Shown: positions 58,400 to 64,000 of the stretch, one piece after another | How the letters are laid out: every line of letters begins with the position of its first letter | Numbering within the stretch: the first letter of the stretch is position 1 | Source of the DNA: Sabulicella rubraurantiaca | GTDB taxonomy: Bacteria > Pseudomonadota > Alphaproteobacteria > Acetobacterales > Acetobacteraceae | DNA length: 64,000 nucleotides | Assembly (NCBI RefSeq): GCF_017355885.1 | Contig: NZ_JAFEUU010000006.1 | Location: 186,001 to 250,000 of the forward strand | Direction of reading: 5' to 3' | The notes under the pieces: generated by a model | The model's database searches: none | Told to the model about the DNA's origin: nothing | Seen by the model: the letters and a program-made list of their open reading frames with translations, nothing else | Program-made: the position numbers and the translations under genes

Positions 58400-59644
58400 A
58401 TGCGACGCCTGCTCCTCCTGCTGCTCCTCGCCGCCTCGCCCGCCGCCGGGCAGGATCTCGCCGGGCATGGCGGGCCGGTACGAGCGCTGGCGATGCACGG
58501 GGCGCTGCTTGCCTCCGGCGGCTTCGACCAGGCCGTCATCCTCTGGGATCCCGCCGCCGGCCGTGCCCGCCGCGTCCTGCGCTGGCACCGGGGCGCGGTG
58601 AACGCCGTCCTTACCTTGCCCGATGGGCGCCTCGCCACCGCTGGCGAGGATGCGCGCATCGCCCTTTGGGGAGCGGGAGGCAACGAGCCGGAACGCGTGC
58701 TGGAGGGCCATTCCGAGCCGGTCGCCGCACTGGCCGCCGAAGGAACCCGCCTCGCCTCCGCCGCCTGGGACGGCACGGTGCGGCTGTGGGATCTCGGCAC
58801 CGGGGAGGCGCGGGTGTTGGAGGGCCATGCGGGCAACGTGAACGCCGTGGCCTTTGCCGGCGGCGCCCTGCACAGCACCGGACAGGACGGCACGCTGCGC
58901 CGCTGGGAAGCGAACGGCTCCGCCCGCACCCTGGCCGAGTTCGGCCTGCCTCGCACGGCCCTGCTTGCCCTGCCGGATGGAAGCTTGGCCGTCGCGGGGG
59001 TGGACGGCACGGTGACGTTGGTCTCCGCCGAGGGGACGCAGCGCGATCTGCGCACCGGGCCACGCCCGGTCATCGCCCTGGCCGCCGCGCCGGATGGGCG
59101 CACCCTCGCAGTGGGCACGATCGGCGGCGCGGTGGAACTGTTGGACCTCCCTTTGGGCCGGGTGCGCGGGACGCTGGAAGGACCGGGCCTGCCGGTCTGG
59201 TCCCTGGCCTTCGCGCCGGATGGTGCGACGCTGTGGAGCGGCGGACAGGACCGTCGCGTGCGGCGCTGGGACGCCGCGACCTCCCGCCCCCTCGGCCCGC
59301 TGACGCAGGAGGCGGAGGAGGCCGCCCCTGCCGGACTGGACAGGCTGGGCGCCGAGGTGTGGCGCGCCTGCCAGGCCTGCCACATGCTGCGCCCCGATGC
59401 CGCACCCATGGCCGGGCCGCACCTGCATGGCCTCTTTGGACGCCGCATGGGCAGCGTGCTTGGCTACGCCTATTCCGAGCGCTTGGCGCGCGGCGACATC
59501 GTCTGGACTGCGGAGACGGTGGCGGATCTCTTCACCCGCGGCCCGGACGTGGTGACGCCCGGCACGCGCATGCCGGTGCAGCGCGTGTCCGACCCGGAGG
59601 AGATGCAGGCGCTGATCCGCTTCCTCCAGGCGGCGACGCGCTAG
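58400..59644 (+). CDS. WD40-repeat protein fused to a C-terminal cytochrome c domain
   Basis: A 414-residue exported protein. A signal peptide (about residues 1-18, ending AAGQ) precedes about seven WD40 blades (residues 20-305, with repeats such as AAWDGTVRLWDLGTGEARVLEGHAGNV). A cytochrome c domain follows, with the haem motif CQACH at residues 324-328 and the likely axial Met391 in GTRMPVQR. FGRRMGSVLGYAYSERL between them is typical of class I cytochrome c. GGAAG 9 bases before ATG 58400 supports this start. The electron partner is unknown. It is divergent from the MaoC operon. Confidence 0.9.
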   Translation: MRRLLLLLLLAASPAAGQDLAGHGGPVRALAMHGALLASGGFDQAVILWDPAAGRARRVLRWHRGAVNAVLTLPDGRLATAGEDARIALWGAGGNEPERVLEGHSEPVAALAAEGTRLASAAWDGTVRLWDLGTGEARVLEGHAGNVNAVAFAGGALHSTGQDGTLRRWEANGSARTLAEFGLPRTALLALPDGSLAVAGVDGTVTLVSAEGTQRDLRTGPRPVIALAAAPDGRTLAVGTIGGAVELLDLPLGRVRGTLEGPGLPVWSLAFAPDGATLWSGGQDRRVRRWDAATSRPLGPLTQEAEEAAPAGLDRLGAEVWRACQACHMLRPDAAPMAGPHLHGLFGRRMGSVLGYAYSERLARGDIVWTAETVADLFTRGPDVVTPGTRMPVQRVSDPEEMQALIRFLQAATR

Positions 59645-59702
59645 CGTCCCGCGCGTTGCCTGGGAACAGGGCGCGTGGCGCCCGTCAGGCAAGGAGCATC
59701 AT

Positions 59703-59903
59703 ATGGCCACCATTTCGGGCATCGTCGAAACCGTCAGCAAGCCGATCTTCCTCGCGGCGGAAGTCGCCAGCCATGTCGCCCGGCGGGCGCTGCGGCGTGG
59801 CGGTGGGACGGAAGGCGAGGCGGCGGCACCGCAGACGCCCCGCCGGTCGCGCGGGTGGCGCAAGCACATGCGCAAGATGAAGGCACAACAACGCCGGACC
59901 TGA
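59703..59903 (+). CDS. Small basic protein of unknown function
   Basis: A 66-residue protein with AAGGAG 7 bases before the ATG. The N-terminal half is a helix-prone hydrophobic stretch (ISGIVETVSKPIFLAAEVASHVARRAL); the C-terminal half is strongly basic (RRSRGWRKHMRKMKAQQRR). It could be a nucleic-acid- or membrane-associated peptide. No family is recognised. It starts about 60 bases after the WD40-cytochrome gene and may be co-transcribed. Confidence 0.55.
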   Translation: MATISGIVETVSKPIFLAAEVASHVARRALRRGGGTEGEAAAPQTPRRSRGWRKHMRKMKAQQRRT

Positions 59904-59986
59904 ACTCAACAGTCAGCGTAGGCGACACCACGGCCCTGCCGCGGTGTCGTGCCGCTGCCGCACGGAAATGGCAGCGGAAGCGGGAA

Positions 59987-60018
59987 TCCCCGGAACCTGT
60001 GAAGCAGGTTCCGTGGGA
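59987..60018 (-). terminator. Covarying hairpin directly after the gcrA stop codon
   Basis: Two bases after the gcrA TGA the coding strand reads TCCC-A-CGGAACCTG / CTTCA / CAGGTTCCGGGGA, about 13 bp with one bulged A. It is the same design as the corA hairpin (46421-46453) with compensating base changes. There is no T-run. Confidence 0.6.
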
Positions 60019-60020
60019 CG

Positions 60021-60515
60021 TCAGGCCGCGTCCTCGCGCCGGTCCTTTACGCGCACATAGGCGAGCGCCGCGTGCTCGGGGCAGTAGGGCTTCGGGCTCA
60101 TTGCCTCGGCGGTGCAGAAGCGAAAGCCTTCGGTGCCCGGCTCGCCGATGGGCCAGCAGCAGGTCTTCACCCCGCCGCGCGGAAAGGGACGCAGCACCGG
60201 AGCCGACAGGGACGGGGCGGGGGCGGCTGGCGCCTCACGCCGCGGGGCGGGCGCCGCTTCGGCCACAGGCAAAGAAGGAGCGGTTTGCATGGCGACGCGC
60301 AGCGGCGGCAGGGTCGGCTTGCGACCGGCGGAAGGCGGGCGTGGCGCCTGGAGATCGCGGCGGATCGGGCTGGGGCGGGCCGCCAGCTGGAGGCGGTGTG
60401 CCTTGCCCACCACGGCATTCTTGGACACGCCCATGCGGCGGCCGATCTCGGCGGTGGAATGTCCCTCGGCCCAAAGGGCACGCAGGCGGTCAATGGCCTC
60501 GCGAGTCCAATCCAT
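60021..60515 (-). CDS. gcrA: GcrA-family cell-cycle transcription regulator
   Basis: GcrA activates sigma70 promoters carrying m6A-modified GANTC sites and couples cell-cycle transcription to DNA methylation in alphaproteobacteria. The 164-residue protein has the N-terminal helix-turn-helix-like MDWTREAIDRLRALWAEGHSTAEIGRRMGVSKNAVVGKAHRL (residues 1-42), a Pro/Ala-rich linker, and the C-terminal CCWPIGEPGT...FC...YCPEHA sigma-interaction module. GGAGGAGGGG precedes ATG 60515. Two GANTC sites lie in its promoter region. Confidence 0.94.
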   Translation of the reverse strand: MDWTREAIDRLRALWAEGHSTAEIGRRMGVSKNAVVGKAHRLQLAARPSPIRRDLQAPRPPSAGRKPTLPPLRVAMQTAPSLPVAEAAPAPRREAPAAPAPSLSAPVLRPFPRGGVKTCCWPIGEPGTEGFRFCTAEAMSPKPYCPEHAALAYVRVKDRREDAA

Positions 60516-60753
60516 GGGAGTTTCCCCTCCTCCTGACACCAGATGGTGTAGGGGAAACGCCGAATCAGCCACAAGGGCTGGATTCGCGGTGCAAATCATT
60601 TTCCTGTGGAAAAGGCTGCGGAAATTGGTGCCGAAACAGGCATCCAGCCTTCCGAACCGGCGCGCGTGCGCACACGCTCGCGCATGCCAATTTGGCATGC
60701 TGTTCCGGTGCATGTTCCGAACCAGGAAGCGACGCTTCCCGGTGTCGAAATCA
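60516..60753 (-). promoter_or_regulatory. gcrA promoter region: two GANTC sites and two palindromes
   Basis: In this 238-base spacer GAATC (60562-60566) and GATTC (60581-60585) are CcrM-type methylation sites 19 bases apart. ACACCA-GA-TGGTGT (60536-60549) is a perfect 6+6 palindrome near the ribosome-binding site. GCATGCCAA-T-TTGGCATGC (60682-60700) is a perfect 9+9 palindrome, about 170 bases upstream of gcrA. The DNA around 60590-60645 is AT-richer. Confidence 0.6.
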
Positions 60754-61617
60754 TCACCAGTTCAGTCGCCGCAACGCGCCCAGCGGATGCGCGCCTTCCT
60801 CCTCCGCCACCCGCGCCAGCAGGGCAGGATCGGGGCTCGGGCCATAGGCATCTTCCGTCAGCCCCGTCAGCGCCCAGAGCGCGTCCAGACCGGCCGCCTG
60901 CGCGCCGCGCAGATCGGTGTGCGGTGTGTCCCCCACGCAGAGGATGCGACTGCGATCGGCGATGCCCAGCATCTCCAGCACCGGTCCATAGACGGCCGGG
61001 TCCGGCTTGCCGACCTCGCAGATGGATCCGCCCCATTCGGCATACACGTCGGCAAGCGCCCCGGCGCAGAGGATGCGCTCGCCGGCCACCATCACCGCGC
61101 GGTCCGGGTTGACGCAGACCATGGGCAGGCCGGCCTGGAAGCAGGCGAGCAGGTCGTCGCGATAAGGCTCCACGGAGCGGGGACCACGCTCCGGGTCCGG
61201 GCCGGTGTTGAGCAGCAGGTCGGCATCCTCGGGCGAGGACACGATCTCGGCCGCGTCGTCCTCCACCACCGACAGGTCGCGCTCGGGACCGATATGGAAG
61301 GCGCGGCGGCCGCGCAGCCCCGCGAAGAAGGGATGCGTGCCGTCCTTCAGCCAGCGCCACGTCACCTCGCCGGAGGAGATGATGCCGTCATACAGGTCGC
61401 GCTCCAGTCCCATCGCGTCCAGCATGTTCGCGATGAACCAGGAACGGCGCGGCGCATTGGTGAGGAAGACGACGCGCTTGCCGCGCCGCCGCAGCTCCCG
61501 CAGGCATTCGGGCACGCCGGCATAGGGCTTGCGGCCGTCATGCACGACGCCCCACAAATCGAGCACGAAGCCGTCATACCGGTCCGCGACCGGTTCCAGG
61601 CTTTCCCAGATCTTCAT
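60754..61617 (-). CDS. HAD-type hydrolase of the TIGR01459/NagD-like group
   Basis: A 287-residue class IIA HAD phosphatase-like protein. VLDLWGVVHDG (about residues 18-28, Asp20 the expected nucleophile), TNAPRRS (motif II), a cap domain, KPDPAVYGPVLE and GDTPHTDLRGAQAAG (about 242-256, motif IV) are visible. Substrate is unknown. It sits 4 bases downstream of pyrD. GmhB, missing from the heptose operon, is a different HAD group, so this is unlikely to replace it. Confidence 0.9.
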   Translation of the reverse strand: MKIWESLEPVADRYDGFVLDLWGVVHDGRKPYAGVPECLRELRRRGKRVVFLTNAPRRSWFIANMLDAMGLERDLYDGIISSGEVTWRWLKDGTHPFFAGLRGRRAFHIGPERDLSVVEDDAAEIVSSPEDADLLLNTGPDPERGPRSVEPYRDDLLACFQAGLPMVCVNPDRAVMVAGERILCAGALADVYAEWGGSICEVGKPDPAVYGPVLEMLGIADRSRILCVGDTPHTDLRGAQAAGLDALWALTGLTEDAYGPSPDPALLARVAEEEGAHPLGALRRLNW

Positions 61618-61621
61618 CGGA

Positions 61622-62668
61622 TTACGCCTCCACGCCGACCACATCCCGCAGCCGCGTCACCCCGTCTCGCCGCAGCAGCGCGAGCAGGTCCCGCTTCAGA
61701 CGCCCTGGCAGGGCCGGCCCCGCATAGGCGAAGCTGGAATAGAGCTGCACCAGCGTCGCGCCGGCCTTGATCTTCGCATAGGCCTGCTCGGCCGAGGCCA
61801 CGCCGCCCGCGCCCACCAGCACGAGCCGCCCGCCGGCCAGGCGATAGGCTTGGCGCAGCATCGCCGTGCTTCGCTCGAAGAGCGGCTGTCCGCTCAACCC
61901 GCCCCTCTCGCCACGATGGCGCGAGCGCAGCGTCTCCGGCCGCGCAATGGTGGTGTTGCTGATGATCAGCCCCGCCACGCCCTCCTCCACCATCGCCTCG
62001 ACCAGCGCCGGCAGCGCCTCATCCGCCAAGTCGGGGGCCAGCTTCACCAGTACGGGCTTGCTGAGCGTGCGGGGGTTCACGGCGCGTAGGATGGCGCGCA
62101 GCCGCTCCTCGCCCTGGAGGTCGCGCAGGCCAGGCGTATTGGGGGAGGAGATGTTGATCGTCACGTAGTCGGCGAGCGGCGCGGCGGCGCGGCACAGGGC
62201 AGGGTAGTCGCGCTCCGGATCGGCGCCTTCCTTGTTCACGCCCACATTGGCGCCGACGATGCCGGGCAGCGGGCGCGGGAGGTCGCGCAGCCGCGCCAGA
62301 AAGGAATCGAGCCCCGCATTGTTGAAGCCCATGCGGTTGATGACCGCCGAGTCCTCCTCCAGCCGGAACAGGCGCGGACGCGGATTGCCCGACTGCGGGC
62401 GCGGCGTCACCGTCCCGGCCTCCACGAAGCCGAAGCCGAGGCGCAGCAGCGGCAGCACCGCCGCCGCATCCTTGTCGAAGCCGGCGGCGAGGCCGATCGG
62501 GCTCGCGAAGCGCAGCCCGATCGCCTCCACTGCCAGTTCCGGTGTGTCGGGGGTCGCGTCCTTCCCGGCCAGCCCCGCGCGCAGCGCCGCGATGGCCCAG
62601 CCATGCGCCGTCTCCGCATCGAAGCGGCGCATCAGCGGCAGGAGGGCGGAGGCCAGGGTGGGCGTCAT
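61622..62668 (-). CDS. pyrD: Dihydroorotate dehydrogenase (quinone), class 2
   Basis: PyrD oxidises dihydroorotate to orotate in pyrimidine synthesis, using the quinone pool at the membrane. The 348-residue protein has the class 2 N-terminal membrane-binding helix region (about residues 1-30), PIGLAAGFDKDA (about 57-68), TINISSPNTPGLRDLQG (about 170-186) and GGLSGQPLFERSTAMLRQAY. ATG 62668 is the normal start; a long upstream frame is a by-product of GC bias. Confidence 0.96.
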   Translation of the reverse strand: MTPTLASALLPLMRRFDAETAHGWAIAALRAGLAGKDATPDTPELAVEAIGLRFASPIGLAAGFDKDAAAVLPLLRLGFGFVEAGTVTPRPQSGNPRPRLFRLEEDSAVINRMGFNNAGLDSFLARLRDLPRPLPGIVGANVGVNKEGADPERDYPALCRAAAPLADYVTINISSPNTPGLRDLQGEERLRAILRAVNPRTLSKPVLVKLAPDLADEALPALVEAMVEEGVAGLIISNTTIARPETLRSRHRGERGGLSGQPLFERSTAMLRQAYRLAGGRLVLVGAGGVASAEQAYAKIKAGATLVQLYSSFAYAGPALPGRLKRDLLALLRRDGVTRLRDVVGVEA

Positions 62669-62756
62669 GCCGCGTCTCCTATCCCGGTTCCCCCGAGTGG
62701 GAAACCGGGGCGGGCGCGATTGACAAGCGGCGCCGCGCCGCCCGAAATCCACCGCC

Positions 62757-63623
62757 ATGAAGGGGCCGGTGCTGCTGATGCTCGGCATCGGCCTGTTTGG
62801 CGTGCTGGACGCGAACAGTAAATTCCTGTCGCAGGATTTCAGCGCCGCCCAGGCGCTGTTCCTCCGCCACGCGACGCTGCTCCTGCTGCTCTTCCTCATC
62901 CGCGCCGCTTGGCCAGGCGCCGGGGGCGATTTCCGGACCAGGCATCCAGGCCTCCATGCGCTGCGCGCCGTGGCGATGCTGTGCTCCGGCCTGCTGTTCT
63001 TTCTCGCCTTCCGTCACCTGCCGCTGGCCGATGGGTACCTCGTCTTCTTCACCGCGCCCTTCATGACGCTGGTGCTGGCGCGGCTGGCGCTGCACGAGAC
63101 GGTGCCGCGCGCCGCCTGGATCTGGTCGGGCGTGGGCTTTGCGGGCGTGCTGCTGGCACTGGCGCCGTCGCTTTCCGGCGGTGGCAGCGTCTTAGGCTTT
63201 CTCTGCGCCGCGCTCGGCACGGTGACCTATGCGGTGAACATCACGGTGAATCGCAGCCTTAAGGCGGAAAGCGGCATCGCACGGCTGATCCTGTTCCCTT
63301 CCACTCTTGGGCTGCTGGCCACCGCGCCCTTCGCCGGGATCCATTGGGAAACGCCGGATGCGCCGCAGGCCCTGGCGCTGATGGCGAATGGCATCCTGGC
63401 CGGCACAGCCACGGTGCTGCTGGCCCTGGCCTTCCGCCACGCCACCCCGGCGCGCCTCGCCCCCTTCGAGTTCATCGCCCTGCCATGGAGCGTCACGCTG
63501 GATTGGCTGGTCTTCGGCAATGCACCCGCCGGGCCGACCATCGCGGGCGGGGTGGTGGTGGCGCTCGCCTGCCTGATGAGCGAGCGCGCGGTGCTTCAGG
63601 GAATGTCGTCCGGGAAGCGGTGA
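62757..63623 (+). CDS. EamA/DMT-superfamily transporter
   Basis: A 288-residue ten-helix drug/metabolite transporter. Two EamA repeats are visible; VLFLIRA-type helices and the first-repeat ending YLVFFTAPFMTLVLARLALHETVPRAAW (about residues 95-123) and second-repeat ending near 262 fit. The substrate is unknown. It is divergent from pyrD and its 3' end overlaps the convergent DUF952 gene by 28 bases. Confidence 0.9.
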   Translation: MKGPVLLMLGIGLFGVLDANSKFLSQDFSAAQALFLRHATLLLLLFLIRAAWPGAGGDFRTRHPGLHALRAVAMLCSGLLFFLAFRHLPLADGYLVFFTAPFMTLVLARLALHETVPRAAWIWSGVGFAGVLLALAPSLSGGGSVLGFLCAALGTVTYAVNITVNRSLKAESGIARLILFPSTLGLLATAPFAGIHWETPDAPQALALMANGILAGTATVLLALAFRHATPARLAPFEFIALPWSVTLDWLVFGNAPAGPTIAGGVVVALACLMSERAVLQGMSSGKR

Positions 63624-63952
63624 ACCCCATCCGGGCCGAGCGGCGCGGCGGCGGCGCGCGTCACCGCCGAAACCGGCAGCGCCGCATAGAGATGCGGAAA
63701 CAGCCCGGGGCGGGAGGAGCCGCTCGCCGCCTCCCAGCGCAGCGCCCCGCCGAGCGCTTCCGTGTCCGCTTCCAGCATCCAAAGGTCGGAGACGCCACGC
63801 CGGTGCTTCGCCGCCGTCGCGCGAAGCTGCGCCGCGGTGGAGAAATGCAGGAACCCGTCCCGCGCATCGTCGGCGCTGCCCCGATATTCGCCCAGGGCCT
63901 GCGCCACCTCCCAATCCGCCGCGCGGACCAGCGTGTAGATGAAGCGTTCCAT
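63596..63952 (-). CDS. DUF952-family protein
   Basis: A 118-residue DUF952 protein. FIYTLVRAADWEVAQALGEYRGSADDARDGFLHFSTAAQLRATAAKHR and the C-terminal RPGLFPHLYAALPVSAV segment are family landmarks, including the conserved FLHFST and FPHLY motifs. In many alphaproteobacteria this protein lies next to pyrD; here the EamA gene is between them. Function is unknown; a glutathione-related link has been suggested for related domains. Confidence 0.9.
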   Translation of the reverse strand: MERFIYTLVRAADWEVAQALGEYRGSADDARDGFLHFSTAAQLRATAAKHRRGVSDLWMLEADTEALGGALRWEAASGSSRPGLFPHLYAALPVSAVTRAAAAPLGPDGVHRFPDDIP

Positions 63953-63964
63953 CGGCCGTCGCTA

Positions 63965-64000
63965 TCACGGCAGGCGATAGAAGATCAGGCCCCCCAGCTC
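63965..64000 (-). CDS. Last codons of a gene entering from the right edge
   Basis: On the minus strand the final bases of the window read ELGGLIFYRLP followed by TGA, 13 bases before the DUF952 start. This looks like the C-terminal tail of an upstream gene cut by the window edge. Identity cannot be told. Confidence 0.35.
   Translation of the reverse strand, partial: ELGGLIFYRLP

Noticed and set aside
60754-61617. The HAD hydrolase as the missing GmhB of the heptose operon
   Set aside because: Its motifs (DLWGVVHDG and a cap domain of the NagD-like type) and its length of 287 residues differ from the short capless GmhB phosphatases.
62669-62899. N-terminal extension of pyrD
   Set aside because: The frame is open, but it is antisense to the EamA gene and its promoter. 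The class 2 PyrD N-terminus begins normally at 62668.
1-64000. CRISPR arrays, insertion sequences, prophage, defence systems, rRNA and tRNA genes
   Set aside because: I looked for regularly spaced repeats, transposase or integrase motifs, terminal inverted repeats, and tRNA T-arm sequences, and found none that holds up.

Overview
The window is one contiguous piece of a very GC-rich alphaproteobacterial chromosome. The gene set fits Acetobacteraceae (Roseomonas-like): squalene-hopene cyclase with hpnA/B/I/J/K/L/M genes, a GcrA-type cell-cycle regulator, ileS-lspA-DUF3035 gene order and Bug-type solute receptors. This placement is inferred from gene content, not from a marker-gene comparison. 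I see no rRNA, tRNA, CRISPR array, prophage, insertion sequence or defence island. The coding density is that of ordinary core chromosome, and most genes sit in short operons joined by ATGA/GTGA overlaps.

Layout. 1-3.9 kb: an orphan Bug receptor, then a two-subunit M16 peptidase pair. 3.9-9.2 kb: pgi, then a tight heptose operon (GHMP kinase, GmhA isomerase, nucleotidyltransferase, glycosyltransferase). 9.2-15.3 kb: mutL, a glycosyltransferase, rsmD, an RluB-type pseudouridine synthase, a class I amidotransferase and tadA. 15.3-17.7 kb: half a TauE/SafE transporter, isoaspartyl peptidase and an SDR. 17.8-28.2 kb: the hopanoid block. hpnA-hpnB and shc lie on the minus strand, hpnM on the plus strand, mlaA converges on hpnM, and hpnI-hpnJ-small ORF-hpnK-hpnL lie on the plus strand. 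28.2-31.3 kb: two stress or envelope proteins and a pterin group with two FolB-like aldolases around a FolM-like reductase. 31.3-36.9 kb: uvrC, pgsA, a lipoprotein, moaD, moaE and a large membrane protein. 36.9-42.8 kb: a complete heavy-metal RND efflux operon (CzcB-CzcA-TolC type). 43-46.2 kb: two tandem paralogous amino-acid receptors without permeases, and a formamidase. 46.4-49.7 kb: corA and tatA-mtnB-mtnD-mtnC (methionine salvage). 50-56 kb: a TerC protein, a secreted protein, and ileS-lspA-DUF3035. 56-64 kb: maoC-LOG-ribF, a WD40-cytochrome c fusion, gcrA, a HAD hydrolase, pyrD, an EamA transporter, DUF952, and the last codons of a gene running in from the right.

The clearest themes are envelope building (hopanoid decoration, heptose sugars, lipid asymmetry, phosphatidylglycerol) and housekeeping. 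No unmistakably new multi-gene system is visible. The items most worth a second look are small. Two covarying hairpins sit directly after the corA and gcrA stop codons. Ribosome-binding sites of rsmD and of the heptose kinase appear sequestered in hairpins. A 35-base intergenic repeat occurs twice. An unnamed 69-residue gene lies inside the hpnJ-hpnK operon. A WD40-cytochrome c fusion is present. In the M16 pair only the catalytic subunit has a signal peptide. Starts were adjusted from the longest open frame where homology, overlap or a ribosome-binding site argued for it.
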